DNA of 64,000 bases from DASUBV01 sp963725175 (GTDB lineage: Bacteria; Actinomycetota; Actinomycetes; Streptosporangiales; Streptosporangiaceae): NCBI GenBank assembly GCA_963725175.1, contig CAVRXH010000006.1, positions 6,572,001 through 6,636,000 on the forward strand, given 5' to 3'. The notes under the pieces are model-generated. The model saw nothing but the letters and a program-made list of their open reading frames with translations. It did not search any database and was not told the origin of the DNA. This document shows, one piece after another, positions 49,407-59,400 of this stretch. Position numbers and translations under genes: made by a program. The first letter of the stretch is position 1, and the number at the start of each line of letters is the position of its first letter.

Positions 49407-49820
49407 CCTGAAGTACCAGGTCAGACGACATGCGGGGCGTCCTCGCCGGAGGCTTGAAGATCGTCTGACCGCTATCTGACCAGGCGAAACTTCGCCGCCA
49501 CCTCCCCGGATGCCACTAAACCTTTCCGCCAGATCGCCAGCCCCTCGGATGAAGCACGCGCCCTGGCAGGCCTGGGCCGCTGCGGCCTGGCTACTGAACG
49601 CGCTGCCGACGTGGTCACGGGCATCGGGGAGGCGCAGGAGTCTTTGAGCAGACCCGCGCAGCAGGGGCGACGGCGTAAGGTCATGACGGCCTGCGGGTGC
49701 AGGGCCGAACCAGCAGCGACGACGACACGCCGGGCACGCCTGTCATGTCATGGGCTCATCTGCCGCCAGGGTATGGGAGCGCTGATTCGCACGGCGAGCG
49801 CACATTGAACTAATACGGAT
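49407..49820. other. 414-bp region between tRNA-Val and the biosynthetic cluster
   Basis: It contains a perfect inverted repeat GGTCAGACGA (49419-49428) / TCGTCTGACC (49461-49470) with an extra TCTGACC at 49475-49481. No credible gene was found; the short minus-strand frame around 49472-49684 has no recognisable domain. No copy of the tRNA 3' end was seen elsewhere in the window, so an att site pair is not demonstrated. Confidence 0.5.
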
Positions 49821-51551
49821 TCACGACGTCCAGGTGCATGTACCTACTGAGTCATCCGGCTTCATGTCCGCCCGCAGCCATCGGTCAGCGATCTTTTCGT
49901 ACTCGTCGACATCAGTGCCGTCGAGGTCTGGTCGCAGTTCGGCAAGGCGGCGCCTGGCATTGGTGCAGAAGACATCGGCGAGCCCTTGGACATGCACGGA
50001 ATCGCCACCGGTGTGACTCGCGGCCCTGGCTAGGACCACCGACATGGTGAACAACTCGCCGATGCTCCTGCCGACGGCGCCGAGCGTGCGCTGCTTGGCC
50101 AGCAGTTTGTCGCGGTCTGGATGGCTGCGTGCCAGCCGAAGGCAGTCGCGGGCGAACCGCCGCACCTCCCGCGCCGTCGCCATGAGGTGCTCGCGGTTAC
50201 GCGGTGAAAGTCCCCCAGTTTCCGACAGGTCGATGCCGAGGTTGTCGGACTCGATCTCGGCGACGTTGACCGGTGCCGGATCGTAGCTGCGAGCGAACAA
50301 GGCCTCAGCGGTCCACACATCCACCGCGAAGTCGACGCCACCGGTGATCCGCAGCACGCGAGCGTCCCGGAATAGCCGTTCCATCGGCAGGGCCGGCGCT
50401 CCGCGGCGGGCCTTGCTGCGCGCTGTTTCCGCGCCCTCTGCAGCGAGCAGCGACATGGTGCGGTCGACCACCCGCCAGCAGGTCAGCGTGTTCACGTTCT
50501 TGGCCGCCCTGCGTTCCAGGTTGCGCACCGTCACGTTGGTCGCGTCGTCGTTGCCGAGCAGACACCAGCGGATCGTGCTGTCCATGGCGAAAACGTCGGA
50601 GACCGACGTCGCCACCAGTTCCTGGATCGCCGAGTACCGCCCTAGCGGCAGGCCGTTGACCGAACGCCGCCGCACGAAGTCACGCTGGAATTCGAGGCAG
50701 GCGCTGACGATCGCCAGCGCCTGCCCGGATACCAGGTACAGCCTGCCGCGAGCGCTGACCGGCTCGAACAGCGGCGCCAGCCGCCAGTTGTCGGCCGGCT
50801 GCGACAGCACCCGCTCGGCCGGCACCCGTACCTGGTCGAGCCGGATCGCGCCCAGCGGCAGGCCGTTGAAGCCGATCACGTCCTGCACCGAGCTGACCCG
50901 GAAACCAGCGGTTCGTGTGTCCACGATGAACAGGCACGCCGCGCTGTCGCTGCCAGGGGTAGCTGCTGAGACGATCAGCTCGTCGGCTACCGAGCCGTTG
51001 CTGATGAAGACCTTGTCGCCGGTGATCGAGTAGGCGCCGGCGCCGACCGGTGTCGCGACGACTGTGGGGTGGTCGTTGCCGGCGCCGACCGGCTCGGTGT
51101 CCGCCCAGCCGGAGATCACGCCGTCGGCGAGTCGCCGCAACACCAGATCGCGCAGCGCGCCCTGGGGTAGCGCGGGCAACAGCGCCGGCAGGCCGATTCC
51201 GTTGTGCGTGCCGATGGCGAACCCAGCGGCGCCGGACACCCGCCCGGCCGCCGATACGACACGGAAGGTGTTGTAGTCGGACAAACCGAGGCCGCCGTCG
51301 CACTCCGGCACCTGCAGCCGCAGGTAGTCGCTAGCGCGCAGGTCGTCGTAGAACCGCTGCGGCAGCCGCCGGTCGTCATCGATCGACATGGGATCGACGT
51401 GGCCCGCGACGAATGCGCCTATGTCGTGCACAGCCTTGTCGCCGATGTTCCCGTCCGAGTCGCTCTGCTGGGGAAATGGCTGGAGCAGGTCCCAGCGGAA
51501 TCGGCCGACCATGAGCTCGGCGAGGAACTGCTCGCTATGCGTTCCGTTCAT
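49821..51551 (-). CDS. Acyl-CoA dehydrogenase-like flavoprotein of the NRPS-PKS cluster
   Basis: The product has 576 aa. Acyl-CoA dehydrogenase motifs are present: LRLQVPECDGGLGLSDYNTF, VISGWADTEPVGAGNDHPTVVATPVGAGAYSITGDKVFISNGSVADELIV and a long helical C-terminal domain. It is longer than housekeeping enzymes (about 380 aa), with a 150-residue C-terminal extension. Acting on carrier-bound or free acyl chains, such enzymes introduce alpha-beta or other unsaturation during natural product biosynthesis. It overlaps the thioesterase by 17 bp and is the last gene of the operon; GGGGGG precedes the ATG by six bases. Confidence 0.8.
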   Translation of the reverse strand: MNGTHSEQFLAELMVGRFRWDLLQPFPQQSDSDGNIGDKAVHDIGAFVAGHVDPMSIDDDRRLPQRFYDDLRASDYLRLQVPECDGGLGLSDYNTFRVVSAAGRVSGAAGFAIGTHNGIGLPALLPALPQGALRDLVLRRLADGVISGWADTEPVGAGNDHPTVVATPVGAGAYSITGDKVFISNGSVADELIVSAATPGSDSAACLFIVDTRTAGFRVSSVQDVIGFNGLPLGAIRLDQVRVPAERVLSQPADNWRLAPLFEPVSARGRLYLVSGQALAIVSACLEFQRDFVRRRSVNGLPLGRYSAIQELVATSVSDVFAMDSTIRWCLLGNDDATNVTVRNLERRAAKNVNTLTCWRVVDRTMSLLAAEGAETARSKARRGAPALPMERLFRDARVLRITGGVDFAVDVWTAEALFARSYDPAPVNVAEIESDNLGIDLSETGGLSPRNREHLMATAREVRRFARDCLRLARSHPDRDKLLAKQRTLGAVGRSIGELFTMSVVLARAASHTGGDSVHVQGLADVFCTNARRRLAELRPDLDGTDVDEYEKIADRWLRADMKPDDSVGTCTWTS

Positions 51552-52293
51552 GCGAACCCCCCAGGTTCAACATGTCGACGATGATCCGGATTATCTGGTC
51601 ACGGTGTTTCGGCAGGTAGAAATGGTCGCCGTTGACCATATGGATCTGGCAGCCGGCGGTGGTGTGCTGGCCCCACGGCTGGAGATCGGCCTCGGCCCAG
51701 TGGTCGTCCACACCACTGGCCACCACGATCGGGCAGTCCAGCAGTATGCCGGGCTGGTGCTGGTAGGTCTCAAAGAGCGACAGGTCGCAGCGCAGGGTTT
51801 CCAGGATCTCGGCGTACAGCTCGTCGTCCTCGGTCAGTTCCGGAGGGGGCTCCGGGTATCGCTCCTGCACCACCGCCCGGAACCGCGTCCACGGCAGGTG
51901 GTGAATCGGCTCGTCGACCAGCGGCAGGTGTGGCGGGCGGTGACCGGACACGAACAGGCACGCCGGACCGGGCCTGCCGGCCGAGCGCAGCGCGCGGGAG
52001 GTCTCGAATGCGACGAGGGCGCCGAGGCTGTGCCCGAAGAAGGCGAACGGGGCCTGGAACTCGACACTCGCGACCAGCGTCCGCACCAGGTCGGCCAGGC
52101 GAGTGAACGGCGGCTCGCCGAGCCGTTCACCACGACCTGGCGGCACGACTCCCCATACCTCCGCATCAGGCAGGTCGTCGGCCCAGCTCAGGAACTCACC
52201 GGACGTGCCGCCGACGTAGGGAAAGCAGTAGAGCCGGAACGCGGCTGCCGGCCGCGGTTCACGCGATATCAGCCAGCTGCCCTGATCAGTCAT
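51535..52293 (-). CDS. Type II thioesterase (GrsT-like)
   Basis: The product has 252 aa. The alpha/beta-hydrolase thioesterase signature is FRLYCFPYVGGTSGEFLSWADDLP...VWGVVPPGRGERLGEPPF, the Ser in FAFFGHSLGALVAFE, Asp in VASGVDDHW and His in MVNGDHFYL. Type II thioesterases remove misprimed acyl or aminoacyl groups from carrier proteins of NRPS and PKS lines. The ATG at 52293 with GGAG six bases upstream is chosen; it overlaps the MFS gene by eight bases. Confidence 0.9.
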   Translation of the reverse strand: MTDQGSWLISREPRPAAAFRLYCFPYVGGTSGEFLSWADDLPDAEVWGVVPPGRGERLGEPPFTRLADLVRTLVASVEFQAPFAFFGHSLGALVAFETSRALRSAGRPGPACLFVSGHRPPHLPLVDEPIHHLPWTRFRAVVQERYPEPPPELTEDDELYAEILETLRCDLSLFETYQHQPGILLDCPIVVASGVDDHWAEADLQPWGQHTTAGCQIHMVNGDHFYLPKHRDQIIRIIVDMLNLGGSHERNA

Positions 52294-53560
52294 GGGCAAC
52301 TCCTGTCGATTGCGGTGCCATCGCCGTGGGCATGCTCGTCAGACGCCGCACTGCGGACAGCAGCAGCGGCACTGCGGGCAGCAGGCAGCCGGCGGCGGCC
52401 ACCCAGAGCACCGGCCGCAGGCCGATGACCTGGGCAAGCACACCGCCGATGAAGGCGCCGATCGGAATCGGACCCCAGTTGATGAACCGGACTGAGGCGT
52501 TCATCCTGCCGAGCATGTCCGGCGGTGTCACCGCCTGACGCAGGCTGAGCTGGCTGATGTCGTAGACCGTGGTACCGAACTCGCCGATGATCACGCCGGC
52601 CGCGATGACCGGCAGGGCGGTGGCCGGGGTGGCCAGCGCGATGACCCCGATGCCGACGGCGGCCGACAACGGCATGACCACCATCAGCGTGCCGAACCGC
52701 ACGTGTGCCAGGAACCATGTGCTGGCCAGCGAGCCGGCCACCGCGCCGACGTTGCCCAGCAGCAGCACCACGCCGATCAACACCGGTGTCATGTGCAGTT
52801 GGCGGACCGCGAACAGCGTGAGCACCGCGCCCACCATGCCAAGCAGGTAGAAGAAGTTCGCCGTGCCGGTGGCGAACGCCAGCGGCTTGATCAGCCGGTG
52901 GCCCAGCACGAAGCGCAGCCCGGTCGCGATGTCGCTACCGAGCCGGCGCAGGTCGACCATCTTGCCCGTGCCCTGCGGTTTCGGCTCCCGGTGCCGGACC
53001 AGGAGCAGCAGGATTATCGAGCCGACGTAGCTCGTCACGTCGGCCAGGATGGCGAACGGTGCGGTGAGCAACTGCACCAGGACGCCACCGAGGCCGGGTC
53101 CTGCCAGCTGAGAGCCGGAGTAGGACAATTCCAGCCTTGCGTTGGCCGTGACGATCTGGTCGCCGGTGACCAGCGAGGGCAGGTAGGACTGCACGGCGAC
53201 GTCGAAGAAGACCGAAAGCACGCCGACGGCGAACGCGACCGGATACAGCAAGGCCAGATTCAGCACGCCGAGCCAGGCCGTGATCGGCGCGGACACCAGC
53301 AGCACGGCACGGCCGGCGTTCGTCCAGATCAACACCGGCAACCGGCGCAGCCGGTCGACGATTGACCCGGCCGGTAGGCTGACCAGCAGGAATGGCAGGT
53401 ACTGCAGGCTGGCCAGCAACCCCACCTCGAACGGTGACGCCCTGAGATACAGGATCGCCGTGAGCGGCAGTGCCAGCGCTGTCACCTGGGTGCCGACCAG
53501 GCTGATCGTCTGCGCGGTCCACAGCTTCATGAAGTCGCCGTGCCGCCACATGCTCGTCAT
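52286..53560 (-). CDS. MFS exporter of the NRPS-PKS cluster
   Basis: The product has about 424 aa and 12 predicted helices: KLWTAQTISLVGTQVTALALPLTAILYL, GSIVDRLRRLPVLIWTNAGRAVLLVS, LRQAVTPPDMLGRMNASVRFINWGPIPIGAFIGGVLAQVIG. The Q-x-x-S-x-x-G-x-x-V and V-D-R-x-x-R-R motifs are of the MFS_3 macrolide/siderophore exporter type. In a biosynthetic operon the natural role is product export and self-resistance. The ATG at 53560 overlaps the PKS stop by ATGA. Confidence 0.85.
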   Translation of the reverse strand: MTSMWRHGDFMKLWTAQTISLVGTQVTALALPLTAILYLRASPFEVGLLASLQYLPFLLVSLPAGSIVDRLRRLPVLIWTNAGRAVLLVSAPITAWLGVLNLALLYPVAFAVGVLSVFFDVAVQSYLPSLVTGDQIVTANARLELSYSGSQLAGPGLGGVLVQLLTAPFAILADVTSYVGSIILLLLVRHREPKPQGTGKMVDLRRLGSDIATGLRFVLGHRLIKPLAFATGTANFFYLLGMVGAVLTLFAVRQLHMTPVLIGVVLLLGNVGAVAGSLASTWFLAHVRFGTLMVVMPLSAAVGIGVIALATPATALPVIAAGVIIGEFGTTVYDISQLSLRQAVTPPDMLGRMNASVRFINWGPIPIGAFIGGVLAQVIGLRPVLWVAAAGCLLPAVPLLLSAVRRLTSMPTAMAPQSTGVAHD

Positions 53561-56424
53561 GGCGCCTGCCCTTCCATAACGGCCGGTGCAGCGAGTTGCC
53601 CGTCGATGTACTCGGCCAGGCCGGCTACTGTCGGATTCCGGAAGATCACCCGCAGTGGCAGGGAGATCTCGAAGGCCTGCCGTAACAGGCGAACCACCTG
53701 CGCCGCGATCACCGAGTCGCCGCCGAGCGTGAACAGGCTGTCCTGCAGCCCGACCGACGGCACGCCGAGCACCTGCCCGAACAATGCGGCCACCCGCGCC
53801 GCGACGCCGTTGGCTTCGGCCAACGGCTCCGGCTCCGGCTCGCGAACCTCGACCGGCTCCATGGAGATCGCCGGGACGGCAGTCGCGTAGCTCGGCGGAC
53901 CGACGACGTAGCGCCGCCGCTGGAATGGGTAGGTCGGCAGGGGGACACGGTGGCGCGGCTGGCCTTGATGCAGCGCCGGCCAGTCGATGTCGGCGCCCGC
54001 CGACCACAGGTGGCCGACGGCGGTGAGCAGCGCGGCCAGGTCCGACGTGTCATCCTCGGGATGCGGCAGAGTCGGCACCGCAGTGGCATCGGGGGGGCGG
54101 TTCGGATGCCGACGCACGATGCCGGTCAGCGCGTGTCCTGGGCCGACCTCGACGATCACCCTGCCTGGTTCGGCGAGCAGCGTGTCGAGGGCGTCGCCAA
54201 ACCGAACGGTGTGCCGCAGGTGCCTTGCCCAGTACGCCGGGCTGGTGACCTCATCGGCGGCCAGGGGCTTCCCGGTGATCTCGGACAGCAGCGGGATAGC
54301 CGGCGGCCGCATGGGCAGCTCAGCTACCCACCGCTCGAACTCGGCGGCGATAGGCTCGACGTAGCGCGAATGTGCCGGCACCGGGATGCGCAACAGCCGG
54401 GCGTCCACCCCCTGGTCGGCCAGTCGGCTCACCAGCAGGTCGACCGATGCCGACGGTCCCGCGATTACGCACTGGGCAGGGCTGTTCACCACGGCGACGT
54501 CCAGATCAGCGGTGAGCAACGGCGTGACCTGGGCCTCCGGTAGCGGCACGGCCACCATGGCGCCGACCGAGACAGTCTGCAACAGTCGGCCGCGCTCGAC
54601 TACCAGGCGCATCGCGTCCGGCAGCGAGAACACGCCGGCGATACAGGCCGCCGTGTACGCGCCGAGACTGTGGCCGACGAGGACATCCGGCCGGATTCCC
54701 CACCGCAGCAACAGTTCCGCCAGCGCATACTCAACGGCGAACACCGCGGGCTGGCCGATATTCATGTCATGCAGGCCGGAGCCGTCTGCGGCCAGCATCG
54801 TGCGCAGGTCGACACCAAGCGGACCGAGCGCCAGTTTGGCGCACTCATCGATCCTGGACCGGAACTCAGGCTCGTGCTCGTACAGGTCACGGCACATGCC
54901 GGCGCGCTGGCTACCCTGGCCGGGAAAGGCGAACGCCACCGGGCGAGCAGCGGCGGTGACTGGCTGCACAGCCCGGGTCAGCGCTTCGGCGGCCGTGTCG
55001 TGGTCAGCGCTCACCATGAACCGTCGGTGCGCGTGCGCCCGCCGGCCGACCTGCAGGGTCCACGCGGCATCGGCCAGGTTCGTGTCGCTGCGCTCGCGCA
55101 GGTGCGTGCCCAGCCGGGTGGCCGCCGCGGTCACCGCGGACTCGGTTTTCGCCGACACCACGAGCAACTGCCACGGCCGAGCCGCTGCCGCGGGTGTCGG
55201 CTGGCCGGTATCCTCCTCCAGGATCAGGTGGGCGTTCGTGCCGCCGAAGCCGAGCGCGCTCACCCCTGCCCTGCGCGGTCCCCTGTCCCGCGGCCAGTGC
55301 CTGAGTTCCGTGGTCACGAAGAACGGGCTGCTCTCGAAGTCGATCTTCGGATTGGGGCTGGTGAAATTCAGGCTGGCCGGCAGCAGCCCGTGTTCCATGG
55401 CCAGCACGGTCTTGATCACGCCGGCGGCACCGGCAGCGGCGTCGACATGCCCGATGTTGGTCTTCACTGAGCCGATCGGGCAGTACGCCCGTTCCTGCGT
55501 GCCCCGGCGGAACGCGCTGGTGAGCGCGGCGATCTCGATGGGATCACCCAGCGGCGTGCCGGTGCCGTGCGCCTCGACGTAGGTGATCGTCGACGGGTCG
55601 ACACCGGCGCCGAGCTGGGCGTCCCGGATGACCGCGGCCTGCCCGCTCATGCTCGGCGCCGAGAAGCCGATCTTGTCCATTCCGTCGTTGTTGACTGCGG
55701 AACCGCGGATGACAGCGCGGATGTGGTCCCGGTCGCGGCGTGCATCGACAAGGCGCTTGAGCACCAGCACGCCGACGCCGTTGGCGAATACAGTGCCGCC
55801 GGCTCCGGCGTCGAAGGACCGGCAGTGGCCGTCCGGGGAGAGCAGTCCCGCGTCCTCCTCACCGGGTTCGTCGTCTGGCCACAGGTGAACGGTGACCCCA
55901 CCGGACAGCGCGAGGTCGCAGTCGCCGCCGAGCAGCGCCTGACAGGCCAGATGGGTTGCGACCAGGGACGTCGAACACGCCGTCTGCACGGTGACGGCCG
56001 GACCGCGCAGCCCGAGCTTGTACGCGACCCGACTGGTGAGGAAGTCCATCCCAGTAGCCATCCGCATCTGCCAGTCGCTGACCAGCGCTAGCCGGGATCG
56101 GTTGGCGCGCAGTGCACTCAGGTACTCGGTCTGGCTGCTGCCGGCGTAGACGCCGATCACATCCGGATGGCCGGCCGGGTCGTGACCGGCGTCCTCTAAG
56201 GCGACCCAGCAGGTTTCCAGGAACACGCGTTGCTGCGGTTCGAGCAGAAGCGCCTCGCTGTCCGGGAAACCGAAGAAGCCCGCGTCGAACTCGTCCTGCC
56301 CTACCAGCGGTTTCGACGATTCCACGCCGGCCGCCAGGTTTGCCCAGAACTCGTCCAGGTCGGCCGCGCCGGGAAACCGGCCCGCCATGCCGATAATCGC
56401 CACGAACTGCTCGTCGTCAGCCAT
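53557..56424 (-). CDS. Type I polyketide synthase, single module KS-AT-ACP
   Basis: The product has 955 aa. The KS domain (about 8-425) has the Cys at 150 (VQTACSTS), His at 286 (EAHGTGT) and His at 326 (KTNIGH). The AT domain (about 495-790) has FPGQGSQ, the Ser at 586 (GHSLGAYT) and VPAHSRY around His 685, a motif that is neither the malonyl HAFH nor the methylmalonyl YASH type. The ACP (about 865-945) has the Ser in LGGDSVIAAQVV. No KR, DH, ER or TE domain is present, so the beta-keto group would be kept. The ATG at 56424 is inside the end of the NRPS gene (8-bp overlap). Confidence 0.9.
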   Translation of the reverse strand: MADDEQFVAIIGMAGRFPGAADLDEFWANLAAGVESSKPLVGQDEFDAGFFGFPDSEALLLEPQQRVFLETCWVALEDAGHDPAGHPDVIGVYAGSSQTEYLSALRANRSRLALVSDWQMRMATGMDFLTSRVAYKLGLRGPAVTVQTACSTSLVATHLACQALLGGDCDLALSGGVTVHLWPDDEPGEEDAGLLSPDGHCRSFDAGAGGTVFANGVGVLVLKRLVDARRDRDHIRAVIRGSAVNNDGMDKIGFSAPSMSGQAAVIRDAQLGAGVDPSTITYVEAHGTGTPLGDPIEIAALTSAFRRGTQERAYCPIGSVKTNIGHVDAAAGAAGVIKTVLAMEHGLLPASLNFTSPNPKIDFESSPFFVTTELRHWPRDRGPRRAGVSALGFGGTNAHLILEEDTGQPTPAAAARPWQLLVVSAKTESAVTAAATRLGTHLRERSDTNLADAAWTLQVGRRAHAHRRFMVSADHDTAAEALTRAVQPVTAAARPVAFAFPGQGSQRAGMCRDLYEHEPEFRSRIDECAKLALGPLGVDLRTMLAADGSGLHDMNIGQPAVFAVEYALAELLLRWGIRPDVLVGHSLGAYTAACIAGVFSLPDAMRLVVERGRLLQTVSVGAMVAVPLPEAQVTPLLTADLDVAVVNSPAQCVIAGPSASVDLLVSRLADQGVDARLLRIPVPAHSRYVEPIAAEFERWVAELPMRPPAIPLLSEITGKPLAADEVTSPAYWARHLRHTVRFGDALDTLLAEPGRVIVEVGPGHALTGIVRRHPNRPPDATAVPTLPHPEDDTSDLAALLTAVGHLWSAGADIDWPALHQGQPRHRVPLPTYPFQRRRYVVGPPSYATAVPAISMEPVEVREPEPEPLAEANGVAARVAALFGQVLGVPSVGLQDSLFTLGGDSVIAAQVVRLLRQAFEISLPLRVIFRNPTVAGLAEYIDGQLAAPAVMEGQAP

Positions 56425-59400
56425 TGCCGGCCTCCCGTAGCGCCCGTCGTGCGCCAAGCCTGCTCTGACCGCTTCTGCGCTGCTCGTCCCTCGCCGCCGA
56501 GCGCACCGGCTCGCCCTCCTGGTTGCCGCTGGCGAGCGCGGCGGCGAGCGCATGGACAGTGGGGTACTCGAAGAAGCTCAGCACGCCGACCCGGATATCC
56601 AACTTGCCAGCGAGTTGCTCGGCGAGCTGGCCGAGTAGCAGTGAATGGCCGCCGAGGTCGAAGAAGTTCTGGTCAACTCCGACCTCGTCCAGCTTCAGCA
56701 CGTCCGCCCATACGCTGGCGATGTCCCGCTCCAGGTCGTTGGCCGGCGCCCGCTGAACCGGCACGGCACGCCGGGCGAGCACTGGATCGGGCAATGCGGC
56801 GGGATTCACCTTGCCGCTCGGTGTTCTGGGCAACCGCGGCAGCGTCAGATAGCCATTCGGAATCATGTAAGCGGGCACCAGCCCGGTCAGGTGTTCCTTA
56901 AGCCGGTCCGGCGTCGGCACCCGGCTGGGATCGCTCGGCACCAGGTAGGCCACCAGGTGCGACCGGTGGCTGGTGTCGAGGGCGACATGCGCATCGGCCA
57001 GTTCCGGGTGGGTGCGCAGCGCCGCCGCGACCTCGCCTGGCTCGATCCGGTAACCGCGGATCTTCACCTGGGCGTCGACCCGGCCGAGGCACTCCAGTTC
57101 ACCATCCGGCCGATAGCGCGCCAGGTCGCCGGTGCGGTACATTCTGGCACCTGGCGCTGCGGCGAACGGGTCGGACACGAACCGTTCCATGGTGAGGTCC
57201 TCGCGACCGGCATAGCCACGCGCCACTCCGGCGCCGCCAACGCACAACTCTCCGACGACGCCGATCGGCAGCGGCCGCAGCGCCGGGTCGAGTACGTAGG
57301 CCATCACGCCGTCAATCGGCCTGCCGATGCTCGGCGGCTGATCTGCTGACCCGGGCTCGACAAAGCCGGAGACCGCCGTGTCCGTCGTCTCCGTCGGCCC
57401 GTACTCGTTGAGGACCCGGAACGGCACGTCCGCGCGTGGCCTGCGGTACAGCCGGTCGCCGCCCACGATCATGGTTCGCAGCACTCCGGTGTCCGGCCAG
57501 TCCAGCTCCAGCAGGCGCTCGCCCAAGGCGGTCGGCAGGTTCACGACGTTGATCCGCTCGGTGAGTAACCACTCCTGCAGCAGGCGAGGAGTCAGCCGGG
57601 TCTCATCGTCGGGAAAGCACAGGCAGGCGCCGGCGGCCAGGGCGGACCAGATCTCGCCGGTCGAGGCGTCGAAGGCAGGTGAGTGCACTGCGGTCATCCG
57701 GTCCGCTGGCCGCAGGCTCAGTACCCGGCGGCGGTACCCGCAGAAGTTGGCCAGCGACCGATGCTCGACCAGCACGCTCTTTGGCATGCCGGTCGAGCCG
57801 GATGTGCCGATCACGTAAGCGAGGTTGCTCAGACCGCTGCGTTCCGGCCCCGCACCTGGATAGGCAGACGTGTCCCGCAACTCGGCAAGTGACTCCCTGG
57901 TAATCGTCAGCAGCGCACCTGCGCTCTTCCGCAGCGCCTCCCGCCTGCCGGGTGGGTCGGCAGGTTCCATCGGCAGATAGGCGGCGCCCGCGAACAGCAC
58001 GGCGAGTTGGGCGACGACGAGGTCGATGCCGCGCGGCAGGCACACGCCCACAACGGTCTCCGGACCGGCGCCACGCCGGATCAGCGCGCCGGCCAGCCGA
58101 TGCCCCCGGCTGACCAGTTCGGCATAATCGATCTCACCGGCGCCGTCCCGCACGGCCGGCGCATGCGGTGCGCGCTGCGCGTGTCCGGCAACAGCACGAT
58201 GAACGGGGGCCAGGTCAGCGGTCGGCTGCAGGCCGAGCTGCCACTCCGCCGACACCTGACGGCGTTCCCGTTCGTCCAGTAGCGGCAGCTCGGAGACCCG
58301 AAGCCCGGGATCAGCGGCGCTGGCGGTGAGCAGCTGAAGATAGGCGTTCGCCATCCGCCACATGGTCGACTCGTCGAACAGCTCGGTCGAGTATTCCCAG
58401 AGCAACGTGATGCGGTCGTCGGTATGGGTCGCGTCGCCGCGCTGGCTTTCCGCTCGCGGAATGACGACGACATCGAGATCCATTTTCGCCGAACCGTTGC
58501 CCGGCTCGAAAATGGTGCCCGACGCGGCACCGAGGTCGAGCTCGGTGAGCGGCGAGTCGTTAGTGCTGAACAGGATCTGGCTGATCGGATTGCGGTCGAC
58601 CTCTCGTTTCGGGTTTAGTTCCCGCACCAGTTCGAGGAACGGGAACTCCTGGTTCGCCGACGCGTCCAGCACGACGTCGTGTGCCCTGGCGGCCAGCGTG
58701 GCGAACGTCGGGTCATCGGTCAGGTCGATGCGCAACAGGACGGTGTTGACCAGCATTCCCACCAGGTTTGCGGTTTCCGGCCGCCGCCGGTTGGCAAAAG
58801 CCGAGCCGACGCAGATGTCGGTCTCCCTGGTGTAGTGGCGCAGTAGCGCGACGAATCCGGCATACATCGCGGCGAACAGGGTGACCCGGTGTTCCCGGCA
58901 GAACGCGCGCAGCGCGTCAGGCAGCCGTGGCGGCAGCTCGACCCGCAAGGTGCCGCCCTGGAAGGACAACACCCTGGGCCGCGGATGGTCGGCCGGCAGT
59001 ACCAGTTCCGGTGGTGGTGTAGCAAACCGCTTCCGCCAGTATTCTGCCTGCGCGCGCATGGTCGGCTGGCCGAGGCTGTACCGCTGCCAGCGGGCGTAGT
59101 CCCGGTACTGGATGCCGGGCTCGGGCAGCGGCGAGTCGAGGCCATGGGCGTATGCGGTGTAGATGGTGCGCAGTTCGTGCATCAGCCGGGCGAATGACCA
59201 GCCGTCGTGCACCAGGTGATGCTCGATGAGGACGAGTTCGTACTCGGCGTCGGCGAGCCGGATCACCGTCCACCGAATCAGCGGCAGGCGGGTCACGTCG
59301 AACGTGGCACTCAGCTCGCGGTCAATGATCTCCCGCGCATTACCGGTCGCGCCGCGCACGTCGAACCGGGTGACGGTGACCGGCTGCGGTGGGTGCATCA

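Noticed and set aside
49472..49684. Minus-strand frame after the tRNA as an integrase remnant
   Set aside because: No catalytic motif of tyrosine or serine recombinases is present; only a short basic peptide can be read.
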